From a virus: a stretch of 22,314 nt of DNA. The stretch is from positions 1 through 22,314 of the IMG/VR virus record IMGVR_UViG_3300047322_001383, one strand, 5' to 3'. The notes beneath the pieces are model-generated. The model did not search any database. It had not been told where the DNA came from and was given only the letters and a program-made list of their open reading frames with translations. Each line of letters starts with the position of its first letter. Position 1 is the stretch's first letter. Positions 6,742-12,509 of the stretch are shown here, one piece after another. The translations under genes were made by a program, and so were the position numbers.

Positions 6742-7580
6742 CCGTGCTCGACGATCTTCCCCGGACCGACCACCAGCCGGCCAAGAAGCGGCCGCCGTCG
6801 ACGGTGGTGCTCGCGGTCATCGCGATCGTGGGCATGCTGGCCATGGCCGGCGTGTTCATCGCGGTGATCCTGACCGGCCAGTCTGCGCAGAACGAGACCG
6901 CCGCGGTGAAGCAGGACACGGCGCCCGCGGTGCTGACCCTGGACCAGCTGTGCAAGCGCCAGGATCAGCTCGGGGCGGACCTGCGCGCCATCCCGAACGC
7001 CTGTTCGACGACCGTCGACAAGGCGAAGCAGGCCGTGCAGGGCGAGCCCGCACCGGTGGTGGGCGGCAGCTCCGGCCTGGACCGGGACCAGGTGGTGGCC
7101 CTGGTGAATTCGCAGATCGCGGGCAAGGCGGTCACCGTGAACGAGGTGATGGACCTGGTGGCCCAGGTGTACGCCGCCCATCCCCCGGCCGCCGGGAAGG
7201 ATGCCCCGGCCCCGACCGCGGAGCAGGTGCTCGCTGCCGTCACCGCGGTGTGCGGGAGCGCGCGGTGCCAGGGCCCAAAAGGTGACCAGGGGGAGCCGGG
7301 CGCAAACGCCACCGACGAGCAGGTGCGCGCCCAGGTCGCCTCGTACTGCGGAGACCAGGCGGACGGCACGTGCAAGGGCGCCACGGGAGCGAAGGGCGAC
7401 CAGGGCGTACCGGGCGCCGATGGGCGAAGCGTGACCGGCCAGGAGTTCGTGTGGACCGCGGACGGCAGCGCGTGCCAGTCCGTCGTCCACTACTCGACGG
7501 GGCCGGACTCGTTGAGCGCCGCCGGGGATGCGGCGTGCGACCCGGCGTCGCGACCGACCGTGGCGCCGCCGACGAGCTAG
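6738..7580 (+). CDS. Membrane-anchored collagen-like protein, 280 aa
   Basis: The ATG overlaps the preceding stop (ATGA). A Lys/Pro-rich cytoplasmic start (KKRPPS) precedes one membrane helix at about residues 21-47 (VVLAVIAIVGMLAMAGVFIAV), giving a likely type II orientation with the large domain outside. Two Gly-X-Y stretches, GPKGDQGEPGAN near residue 178 and GATGAKGDQGVPGADG near 214, are collagen-like and flank a helical segment. Several Cys residues (LCKRQDQ, NACSTT, VCGSARC, SYCGD, GTCKG, SACQS) could form extracytoplasmic disulfides. Collagen-like repeats are common in phage fibres, but a membrane anchor is unusual for a virion fibre. It is the last gene before the terminator at 7618. 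Function is unknown. Confidence 0.72.
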   Translation: MTVLDDLPRTDHQPAKKRPPSTVVLAVIAIVGMLAMAGVFIAVILTGQSAQNETAAVKQDTAPAVLTLDQLCKRQDQLGADLRAIPNACSTTVDKAKQAVQGEPAPVVGGSSGLDRDQVVALVNSQIAGKAVTVNEVMDLVAQVYAAHPPAAGKDAPAPTAEQVLAAVTAVCGSARCQGPKGDQGEPGANATDEQVRAQVASYCGDQADGTCKGATGAKGDQGVPGADGRSVTGQEFVWTADGSACQSVVHYSTGPDSLSAAGDAACDPASRPTVAPPTS

Positions 7581-7617
7581 GATGGCTCGCGCGAGAGGTT
7601 GAAGTAACCGGTACGAC

Positions 7618-7648
7618 AGAAGGCCCCCGGTCTCCCCGGGGGCCTTCT
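7618..7648. terminator. Intrinsic terminator between converging genes
   Basis: A perfect 13-bp inverted repeat (AGAAGGCCCCCGG / CCGGGGGCCTTCT) has a five-base loop. It lies between the plus-strand gene ending at 7580 and the minus-strand gene ending at 7676, so it could serve both directions. No long T run follows on either strand, which is usual for high-GC actinobacterial terminators. Confidence 0.75.
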
Positions 7649-7675
7649 GCTTGATGCGACACAAACGCGACAGAT

Positions 7676-7909
7676 CTACGGCAGAGCGATCAGGTAGACG
7701 GCCCGGGTGTGGTTCTCGTCGTCCTTGGTCCCGGCGTTGAGCGGGTGCATCAGGACCACGGCTTCGATGTCCTTGGCGTCCGGCTTCGGGTCGTTGATGT
7801 CCATGTTCGGGTCAAGCGGACCGGACAGGAAGACGACGGGGTAATCGCTGCCGACCAGCGCCCGGACCTCGTCGAGCTTCTTGGTCAGCTGTCCAACGGT
7901 GAGAGCCAC
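7676..7909 (-). CDS. Small hypothetical protein, 77 aa
   Basis: It starts at a GTG (complement of 7907-7909) preceded by GAAAGGGG. The product begins VALTVGQLTKKLDEVRALVG and continues with SDYPVVFLSGPLD and EAVVLMHPLNAG. It resembles the small phage proteins that open with a TVGQL-type helix followed by short beta strands and an acidic loop, but I cannot name a function. The ORF extends further upstream in this frame; that part overlaps the neighbouring gene, has no good start and was left out. It is the distal gene of the minus-strand unit driven by the palindromic promoter at 8200-8229. Confidence 0.65.
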   Translation of the reverse strand: MALTVGQLTKKLDEVRALVGSDYPVVFLSGPLDPNMDINDPKPDAKDIEAVVLMHPLNAGTKDDENHTRAVYLIALP

Positions 7910-7932
7910 GGCGGGCCCCTTTCGATAGAGCG

Positions 7933-7958
7933 CGGGGGCGACCGGTTGGCCGCCCCCG
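7933..7958 (-). other. Intergenic GC hairpin in minus-strand unit
   Basis: CGGGGGCG (7933-7940) and CGCCCCCG (7951-7958) form an eight-pair stem between the two minus-strand genes. It ends about 24 bases before the downstream GTG. It may be a leaky terminator or an mRNA stability element; no T run follows. Confidence 0.45.
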
Positions 7959-7962
7959 AGGA

Positions 7963-8160
7963 TCAGGCGTTCGAGTGGCCAACCATGTTGGCGTCGACGA
8001 GAGTCAGGGCAGCGGGGAGCACGTTCCGGGCTGCCAGACCGCTCACGAGCCGGACCCAAACCTGGCCGACCTGGTCGACGGACCACTGAACCGTCTCGTC
8101 GTCCACGGTGACCACGTCATCGATCTCGAAGATCCGGATTCCCTGCTCGTTTGCGTACAT
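7963..8160 (-). CDS. Small hypothetical protein, 65 aa
   Basis: The start is ATG (complement of 8158-8160) with GGAGGG seven bases upstream. An in-frame ATG further upstream lies inside the palindromic promoter and would not be transcribed. The product is acidic and beta-rich: IRIFEIDDVVTVDDETVQW, then DQVGQVWVRLV, then a hydrophobic end with AALTLVDANMVGHSNA. No family is recognised. It is the first gene after the promoter at 8200-8229, with a leader of roughly 33 bases. Confidence 0.68.
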   Translation of the reverse strand: MYANEQGIRIFEIDDVVTVDDETVQWSVDQVGQVWVRLVSGLAARNVLPAALTLVDANMVGHSNA

Positions 8161-8199
8161 GGGATGCCCTCCGCGGCTGGTCGACTTGGTGACCACGCC

Positions 8200-8229
8200 A
8201 ATGTATCCCCCCATAATGGGGGGTGTCAA
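8200..8229 (-). promoter_or_regulatory. Palindromic promoter P1 (C6-N5-G6 in spacer)
   Basis: On the minus strand: -35 TTGACA (8229-8224), an 18-base spacer CCCCCC-ATTAT-GGGGGG-A, and -10 TACATT (8205-8200) followed by GG. The -35 is a perfect sigma70-type hexamer. The palindrome fills the spacer exactly, as in the other members of the family at 8618, 11610, 12008 and 15478. It drives the genes at 8160-7963 and 7909-7676. Confidence 0.75.
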
Positions 8230-8246
8230 GCGAATGGCATGAAGAA

Positions 8247-8276
8247 GGCCCGGGGTGCACTCCTGAACCCCGGGCC
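8247..8276 (-). terminator. Intrinsic terminator of minus-strand gene 8305-8607
   Basis: Ten-bp perfect inverted repeat GGCCCGGGGT / ACCCCGGGCC with a ten-base loop. On the minus strand it is followed by TTCTTC. It lies just after the stop at 8305 and just before promoter P1, separating two minus-strand units. Confidence 0.7.
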
Positions 8277-8304
8277 CTCGCTGGTGACTCCCACCGCGGG
8301 CAGA

Positions 8305-8607
8305 TTAGCTCGTCGCTGCCGGAGTTTCCTCGGTCGACTCGCTGTCGTCCTTCTTCGAAGCCGGCTTACGCGCTGCCTTCTTCGGCTCGTCGTCCTCGTC
8401 ATCGGAGACGAAGCCCTCCGGCGCCGTCATCTTCAGCCGCGCGAGGCCCTGCTCGAAGTGCTGAATGGCGCCCTGGACGCCGGGCTCCGACGAGTCCCAC
8501 CACTTGTCGATGACCGCGGCTACGCCGATCATCGCGTTGGACAGCTTCCCCATGGCAGTGCCGTTCTGGCCGCGCGTGGCGGCGAATCGCTTGGCCGTGT
8601 CAGCCAT
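8305..8607 (-). CDS. Small protein with low-complexity charged tail, 100 aa
   Basis: ATG (complement of 8605-8607) is preceded by AAGGAG at good spacing. Residues 1 to about 65 form a helical, moderately hydrophobic domain (GKLSNAMIGVAAVIDKWWD, IQHFEQGLARLKM). From about residue 66 the protein is a disordered tail of alternating acidic and basic blocks (SDDEDDEPKKAARKPASKKD) ending in Ser/Thr/Glu/Ala. No family is recognised; such tails are common in phage DNA-binding or scaffold-like proteins. It is transcribed away from the divergent operon starting at 8684, with 76 bases between the two starts. I could not find a convincing minus-strand promoter there, so it may use part of the same palindromic region. 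Confidence 0.65.
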   Translation of the reverse strand: MADTAKRFAATRGQNGTAMGKLSNAMIGVAAVIDKWWDSSEPGVQGAIQHFEQGLARLKMTAPEGFVSDDEDDEPKKAARKPASKKDDSESTEETPAATS

Positions 8608-8617
8608 GGCATACTCC

Positions 8618-8647
8618 TTGTCTCTCCCCCTAATCTGGGGGTACGAT
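8618..8647 (+). promoter_or_regulatory. Palindromic promoter P2 (C5-N6-G5 variant)
   Basis: -35 TTGTCT (8618-8623), an 18-base spacer CT-CCCCC-TAATCT-GGGGG and -10 TACGAT (8642-8647). This is a slightly degenerate copy of the family with five-base arms. It lies in the divergent gap and would drive the seven-gene operon 8684-11554. Confidence 0.65.
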
Positions 8648-8666
8648 TGACCAACCTGTACCGCAC

Positions 8667-8679
8667 CCCCTGGAAGGGG
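8667..8679 (+). promoter_or_regulatory. Small hairpin overlapping the ribosome-binding site of 8684
   Basis: CCCCT (8667-8671) can pair with AGGGG (8675-8679) around a three-base loop. The AGGGG is the Shine-Dalgarno sequence of the gene starting at 8684, so the stem would mask it. The stem is short and may be coincidental in such GC-rich DNA. Confidence 0.35.
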
Positions 8680-8683
8680 CCTC

Positions 8684-9316
8684 ATGCTCCCGATCATCAC
8701 CATCGGCTTGTCACCGGCCGGCCGCGACGTGGTTGAGCGTATCGCCGGTGGCCGCGAGGTGACGCACTACGAGTCCGCGGATGACGCCGCTCAGTACCTG
8801 CTCACCGACCAGACCGGCGATCCCGGCGCGGTCATCCCGCTGGAGCCAAACGGCACCGACTACCGCGCGCACATCGTCTACGGCGACGACAGCTACGGCC
8901 CCGTTGTGACCGCAACCATCGGCAGCACCGCCGTCACCCACATTCCCGTCTCCGGCATGGTCTCCCTGATCACCGACTCGATGGGCGACAACCTCTACGG
9001 ATCGCGGCGCGTCGTCGGCGGCACCCCCGAGAGCCGTCAGGTCCAGACCTTGGCCGCCCAGGCGATGTCCCTCCTGCATCCCCAGATGCTGCTCGTCGTC
9101 GACCAGCTCCCCACCTCGCGTGGCTGGGAGGCTGCCGCCGTGCGCATGCTGGAGAGCGCGGAGGAGCGCGTGTTCACCGAGCTGCCGCCGATCGACCCGG
9201 CCGCCGGTGCTGACGCCGCCCGCGAGATGGCCCGTCTCGGCACCCTGGTGGACCGCGGGGAGGCGCGCCCCGGCTTCTTCGAGGACCAGGACCGCGCGCG
9301 GCGTGGCGGCCGGTGA
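8684..9316 (+). CDS. Hypothetical protein, 210 aa, first gene of P2 operon
   Basis: ATG 8684 follows GGAAGGGG at about five bases. The product has a mixed alpha/beta N-terminal half (LPIITIGLSPAGRDVVERIA, then alternating strands and Asp/Gly turns such as HIVYGDDSYGPVVTATIG). A helical C-terminal half follows (VQTLAAQAMSLLHPQMLLVV, then AAAVRMLESAEERVFTEL) with a charged end rich in Arg, Asp and Gly. I recognise no catalytic motif and no family. It overlaps the next gene by four bases (GTGA). As head of an operon with an exonuclease and a metallopeptidase it is probably a phage accessory protein acting in the cytoplasm. Confidence 0.65.
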   Translation: MLPIITIGLSPAGRDVVERIAGGREVTHYESADDAAQYLLTDQTGDPGAVIPLEPNGTDYRAHIVYGDDSYGPVVTATIGSTAVTHIPVSGMVSLITDSMGDNLYGSRRVVGGTPESRQVQTLAAQAMSLLHPQMLLVVDQLPTSRGWEAAAVRMLESAEERVFTELPPIDPAAGADAAREMARLGTLVDRGEARPGFFEDQDRARRGGR

Positions 9317-9513
9317 GCGGCGTCAGGGCCTCGACGCACGGCGGCTCTTTCATCCCGCTGGTCGGCCCAGAAGCGGAGATCGTGCGCATCCTCCAGGGCA
9401 ACTACGAGGCGAGCGAGGATCTCGGCGACGGCAACAGCGTGGTGCTCGACGAGGAGAACGCCGCGCGCGAGATCGTCGCCCTGTTCCGGGAGCAGTACGG
9501 GGTGGAGGCGTGA
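9313..9513 (+). CDS. Small acidic hypothetical protein, 66 aa
   Basis: GTG start overlapping the preceding stop, and a stop overlapping the next GTG. The protein is acidic with a C-terminal helix (ENAAREIVALFREQYGVEA) and an N-terminal segment GSFIPLVGPEAEIVRIL. No family is recognised. Placement inside a chain of four-base overlaps shows it is translated with its neighbours. Confidence 0.6.
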   Translation: MSGVRASTHGGSFIPLVGPEAEIVRILQGNYEASEDLGDGNSVVLDEENAAREIVALFREQYGVEA

Positions 9514-9728
9514 GGAAGCTGGAGGTCCACCTCGTCGGCGAGTACGACTACCGGACTGGCGTTCAGCTCCGGATCGGCCACGTGGCGTTCCCGGGCGTAG
9601 TCGAGGGTGGCGGCGACCTGGTCACGAGTGATCTCTCCGACCTGACCGAGGTTCAGCTGGCTCATCTCGCCGTCGAGTTCGACGACCTGGCGCGCAAGAT
9701 GCGCACGATGGCACGGGAGAAGGCATGA
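9510..9728 (+). CDS. Small hypothetical protein, 72 aa
   Basis: GTG at 9510 overlaps the previous stop, and the stop overlaps the ATG of the exonuclease gene. Residues 1-38 look beta-rich (KLEVHLVGEYDYRTGVQLRI). The rest is helical (TEVQLAHLAVEFDDLARKMR), similar in pattern to the small helical proteins at 13909-14526. Function is unknown. Its close coupling to the exonuclease could mean a partner role, but nothing in the sequence shows this. Confidence 0.6.
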   Translation: MRKLEVHLVGEYDYRTGVQLRIGHVAFPGVVEGGGDLVTSDLSDLTEVQLAHLAVEFDDLARKMRTMAREKA

Positions 9729-10465
9729 CCTGGGCAGACGGACCGCTTCTCGCATTCGACCTGGAGACCACGGGGGCCGACCCCGAGTCGGCGCGCATCG
9801 TGCAGGCCGCGCTCTGCTACATCGTCCCGGGCAAGAAGGTCATCGAGCGCGTGCTCCTGGCCGACCCCGGCGTGGAGATCCCGGCGGATGCGACCGCCGT
9901 GCACGGGATCTCGACGGAGCAGGCGCGCGCCAAGGGCGCACCACTGCACGAGGTCGTCGAGGAGATCGCGGCCACGATCAGGATCTCCTGGCGCGAGGGC
10001 CACCCGCTGATCGCCTACAACGCCGTGTACGACCTGACGGTGCTGGACCGCGAGATCGCGCGGATCGGCGGTTTACCGCTGGCCGTCGGCCCCGTCGTCG
10101 ACCCGTTCGTGATCGACAAGAAGCACGACCGGTACCGCAAGGGCTCGCGCAAGCTGATCGACACGTGTGCCCACTACGGGATCACGCTGTCCGAAGAGGA
10201 TGCACACGGCGCCGCCGCCGACGCGATGGCTGCCGCCCGACTGGCCTGGAAGCTTTCCCGGGCCTACCCGGTCGTCGGCGACTTGGGTTTGCAGGAGCTG
10301 CACACGCTCCAGATCGCCTGGGCCAAGTCGCAGGCCTCGGGGCTCGCCGCCTACTTCGAGCGTCAGGGCAATGCTGACGCTGCCGCGGATTGCCGCCGCC
10401 GCATGTGGCCGCTCACCCCCGCGTACGTGCCGTCCGACGAGGGTTCGGAAGGGGTGCTGTTCTGA
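9725..10465 (+). CDS. DnaQ-like (DEDDh) 3'-5' exonuclease
   Basis: The 246-residue protein has all three exonuclease motifs of the DEDDh family. Exo I is LLAFDLETTG with D12 and E14; Exo II is AYNAVYDLTVL with D103; Exo III is HGAAADAMAA with H161 and D166 in the HxxxxD spacing. These residues bind two metal ions and cleave single nucleotides from 3' ends, as in the epsilon proofreading subunit and RNase T-type enzymes. No polymerase domain is present, so it is a stand-alone exonuclease. The C-terminal 60 residues (LQELHTLQIAWAKSQAS, then YFERQGN) form a helical extension. It may act in phage DNA replication, repair or host nucleic acid turnover. The ATG overlaps the upstream stop. Confidence 0.88.
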   Translation: MTWADGPLLAFDLETTGADPESARIVQAALCYIVPGKKVIERVLLADPGVEIPADATAVHGISTEQARAKGAPLHEVVEEIAATIRISWREGHPLIAYNAVYDLTVLDREIARIGGLPLAVGPVVDPFVIDKKHDRYRKGSRKLIDTCAHYGITLSEEDAHGAAADAMAAARLAWKLSRAYPVVGDLGLQELHTLQIAWAKSQASGLAAYFERQGNADAAADCRRRMWPLTPAYVPSDEGSEGVLF

Positions 10466-10947
10466 CGGCCGCCGTTGGATGGAACCAGCACGGGTACTGG
10501 GTCGGGCCGGCTGAGGACGAGCCCACCCAGGGTCGGCCGCCGCGGGCGCGGTGCGGCGGTCCGAGGTTGTGCGGCGTGTGCGGGCCCACCGTGGCCACGT
10601 CCCCGCCGCGGGCCGACGGGATGAAGGTCGCGCCGTGCAGCTTCTGCCACGAGCCGATCATCTGGGCTCAGACCCAGCCGAACCCGCGGGCTCGCACGGC
10701 GGCGAAGCGCGCGGAGGTCAAGCTCGTGCCGTTCGACTCGGAGCCGGACAGCCACGGCAAGTGGGCGCTGACGCCGTCCGCGGCGGGCGACCGGCCGACG
10801 TGCGGAGAGATGGCTTACGGCATGGCCGCGGGCTGGCGCGCCGCCGGTCGGCCGACGTTCCAGCGCCACGTGAAGACGTGCCCCCAGGTCTCGAAGTGGC
10901 CGAAGGGTGAATACCTGGTAGCTCTGCGAGAGAAGGGGAAGTCATGA
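10462..10947 (+). CDS. Zinc-ribbon-type protein, 161 aa, CTG start
   Basis: The coding frame continues with strong third-position GC upstream of ATG 10621, but no ATG or GTG is available. CTG 10462 overlaps the exonuclease stop in the same way as the GTGA/ATGA junctions around it (CTGA) and follows GGAAGGGG (10447-10454). The protein carries Cys clusters: CGGPRLCGVC near residues 36-45 and CSFCHEPIIWAQT from about residue 58, and later H-V-K-T-C-P. These suggest one or two zinc-binding modules. The second resembles a small actinobacterial domain of unknown function that ends in an H-x3-C-type pair. If CTG is not used, translation from ATG 10621 would give a 108-residue protein retaining only the second cluster. 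Confidence 0.65.
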   Translation: MTAAVGWNQHGYWVGPAEDEPTQGRPPRARCGGPRLCGVCGPTVATSPPRADGMKVAPCSFCHEPIIWAQTQPNPRARTAAKRAEVKLVPFDSEPDSHGKWALTPSAAGDRPTCGEMAYGMAAGWRAAGRPTFQRHVKTCPQVSKWPKGEYLVALREKGKS

Positions 10948-11429
10948 TCGATTCGACGCTTGAGGGCTTCGACGAGCTGAGGAAGCTGGAGAACAACGGC
11001 ATCTCCACCGACACGATGTCGATGGCCGTGCACGAGCTGGGGCACGCGATCGTCGCGCGCGAGGCCGGGCTCACGCCGGTGAAGCTCGTCATCCGACAGT
11101 TCTGGAGCCCGGACGGCTACTGCGAGATCAAGGAGGGCGGCGCCCAGGGCGACGACCAGGCTCGCGGCCTGCTCCAGGTCTACGTGGCCGGCATCGAGGC
11201 AGAGAACCTGTGGACGGCGGAGGTGGGCCTGCCCGCGGTGGTCGGCAGCGACGCCTACGACCGGGAGGCCTACAAGAACTTCTGCGACGAGCACGAATTC
11301 GTCTACGACGACGGCGAGGCCCGGTCGGCTGCCATCGCCATCCTCTCCAACGAGGTCGCCTGGCGAGAGCTGAAGGAACTGGCGACGGAGCTGGCGATGC
11401 AGGGACGCATGAGCGGATCGGCGCTGTGA
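10944..11429 (+). CDS. Stand-alone M41 (FtsH-like) zinc metallopeptidase domain
   Basis: The 161-residue protein contains H30-E31-L-G-H34 (HELGHAIVAREAG), the HExxH zinc site of the FtsH peptidase family. It also has YVAGIEAENLWTAEVG near residue 79, matching the conserved aGxxAE segment. D103 in VVGSDAYDREAY is a candidate third zinc ligand, about 70 residues after the HExxH, close to the spacing in FtsH. There is no AAA ATPase module and no membrane segment, so only the protease domain is present. Its substrate is unknown; it might process host or phage regulators. The start ATG overlaps the upstream stop, placing it in the coupled P2 operon. Confidence 0.78.
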   Translation: MIDSTLEGFDELRKLENNGISTDTMSMAVHELGHAIVAREAGLTPVKLVIRQFWSPDGYCEIKEGGAQGDDQARGLLQVYVAGIEAENLWTAEVGLPAVVGSDAYDREAYKNFCDEHEFVYDDGEARSAAIAILSNEVAWRELKELATELAMQGRMSGSAL

Positions 11430-11554
11430 TCGACGATCCGCCGGTCGACCTCGCGGACCGCGTGTTCCTCGCGATGGAGCAGCACCTCGACGCCGTGTCG
11501 GCGTGGGAGAACGAGGGTGGCGCGGCTATCCTGAGTGGACCGCATCAGCGGTAG
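11426..11554 (+). CDS. Very small hypothetical protein, 42 aa
   Basis: GTG 11426 overlaps the metallopeptidase stop (GTGA). The product is short and acidic (IDDPPVDLADRVFLAMEQHL, then DAVSAWENEGGA). No family is recognised. It ends at TAG 11552-11554, immediately before a terminator, so it closes the P2 operon. Short length makes it less certain than its neighbours, but start overlap and codon bias support translation. Confidence 0.5.
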   Translation: MIDDPPVDLADRVFLAMEQHLDAVSAWENEGGAAILSGPHQR

Positions 11555-11572
11555 CTTCCGCAGAAGCGCAAA

Positions 11573-11607
11573 GAAAAGCCCGTCGTGCGAGCACACGGCG
11601 GGTTTTC
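11573..11607 (+). terminator. Intrinsic terminator of the P2 operon
   Basis: GAAAA-CCCG-TCGTG (11573-11587, with G11578 bulged) pairs with CACGG-CGGG-TTTTC (ending 11607): about 14 base pairs with one bulge and a six-base loop. A TCT-rich tract follows. It abuts promoter P3, so one transcription unit ends where the next begins. Confidence 0.75.
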
Positions 11608-11609
11608 TC

Positions 11610-11638
11610 TTGTCTCCCCCCAAGATGGGGGGTAAGAT
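11610..11638 (+). promoter_or_regulatory. Palindromic promoter P3
   Basis: -35 TTGTCT (11610-11615), a 17-base spacer CCCCCC-AAGAT-GGGGGG, and -10 TAAGAT (11633-11638). The predicted start site, six or seven bases after the -10, falls at 11645-11646, the A of the ATG of the next gene. Confidence 0.75.
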
Positions 11639-11645
11639 CGGCCCT

Positions 11646-12005
11646 ATGAACTTCGAATTCGACCGGCCGGCAGAGCGCGACCTGCCCATCATCATCAGCC
11701 GGATGGCGGTCGGCACCTGGCATCACTACGGCTGGGAGGGCAACACCTTCCTGGAGGTCCAGCGCACCGGCTGGGGGTTCAGCCTCTCCGCGAGCCGCAC
11801 GGACGGCGTGGCGCTCTGGTACGCGGGGGTCCGCCGGAGCGGCATGGAGTACCGGATCAACGACCACGGCGCCGTCGGCGGCAGCGAGATCTCCGAGGAC
11901 TACGTCTCCGGGTTGATCACCGCGCTGACCTTCGCTCTGAAGCGGCTGCACCGCGGCGTGTCGGTCATCGCCCGCGACGCCCTGAACGAGTCCGCCGGAG
12001 TGTGA
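11646..12005 (+). CDS. Hypothetical protein, 119 aa, probably leaderless
   Basis: The ATG lies only seven bases after the -10 box of P3, so the transcript should begin at or next to the start codon. No Shine-Dalgarno sequence could be present in such an mRNA. The product is a compact alpha/beta protein (RDLPIIISRMAVGTWHHY, FSLSASRTDGVALWYAGV, then a helical end YVSGLITALTFALKRL). I recognise no family or catalytic motif. Longer in-frame starts lie upstream of the predicted transcription start, inside the terminator and promoter. It is a single-gene unit between promoters P3 and P4, fitting a moron-like cassette. Confidence 0.7.
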   Translation: MNFEFDRPAERDLPIIISRMAVGTWHHYGWEGNTFLEVQRTGWGFSLSASRTDGVALWYAGVRRSGMEYRINDHGAVGGSEISEDYVSGLITALTFALKRLHRGVSVIARDALNESAGV

Positions 12006-12007
12006 GC

Positions 12008-12037
12008 TTGACTCCCCCCATCTTGGGGGGATAGATT
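12008..12037 (+). promoter_or_regulatory. Palindromic promoter P4
   Basis: -35 TTGACT (12008-12013), an 18-base spacer CCCCCC-ATCTT-GGGGGG-A, and -10 TAGATT (12032-12037) followed by GG. Both hexamers fit the Streptomyces HrdB consensus TTGACN / TAGANT. It should drive the genes from 12067 onward, including the methyltransferase. Confidence 0.8.
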
Positions 12038-12066
12038 GGCATGACACCGATCGAAAGAGGCTCACC

Positions 12067-12471
12067 ATGCAGATGATCCAGCCCCTCACCCGCGAAGAGG
12101 TCCAGCACCGGACCGACATGGCGGAGAACCTCCAGAACTCGACGCTGATCGAGCTTCGCAAGGCCGCTGCCCAGTACGTCGCCCACGAGGACATGGACCT
12201 GGCCAGCGCCGCTCAGGTGACGTGCGAGCTGGGCCGCCGGGGCGAGTGGCAGCACGCGCTGGCCTACGGCCTGCCGACGCCGGGTATCGAGGCCGCCAAG
12301 CTGTTCGCGGACGAGCCCTTCGAGCGCCTCCAGCGGATGGAAGACAGCTGGCCGAAGTCCGGCAGCGCGAGCGACAAGGTTTCCGCCGCCGTGTGGGCCC
12401 TGCGCGCGGAGATGTCGCTCCGCCGGGTCGAGGCCGCGACCAGCTCCCTGATCGCCTCCGTGATCCTCTGA
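12067..12471 (+). CDS. Helical hypothetical protein, 134 aa
   Basis: ATG 12067 follows AAAGAGG at about six bases, with a predicted leader of about 23 bases from P4. The product is predicted to be almost entirely helical (LTREEVQHRTDMAENLQNST, AAQVTCELGRRGEWQHAL, then VWALRAEMSLRRVEAATSS). One conserved-looking GLPTPG turn sits in the middle. I recognise no family. It is the first gene of the P4 unit and lies 38 bases before the methyltransferase gene. An all-helical small protein beside a methyltransferase could be a regulator or partner, but no HTH pattern stands out. Confidence 0.65.
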   Translation: MQMIQPLTREEVQHRTDMAENLQNSTLIELRKAAAQYVAHEDMDLASAAQVTCELGRRGEWQHALAYGLPTPGIEAAKLFADEPFERLQRMEDSWPKSGSASDKVSAAVWALRAEMSLRRVEAATSSLIASVIL

Positions 12472-12509
12472 CCCGCCCCCCCGCCGCACTCCTACCCGAA
12501 GGTGATCGC

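Noticed and set aside
8206-8223. Palindromes as intrinsic terminators
   Set aside because: The C6-N5-G6 repeats could form RNA hairpins if transcribed through, but each clear copy sits between matching -35 and -10 boxes with fixed spacing and lacks a T run, so promoter or operator use is better supported.
8161-8229. Upstream ATG inside the palindromic promoter for the gene at 8160-7963 (and the similar plus-strand ATG frame near 15478)
   Set aside because: These ATG frames translate the promoter itself. The predicted transcription start is downstream of them, and good ribosome-binding sites precede the chosen starts.
12472-12509. C7 run before the methyltransferase as a degenerate promoter element
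   Set aside because: No G-run arm, no -10-like box and no spacing match to the family.
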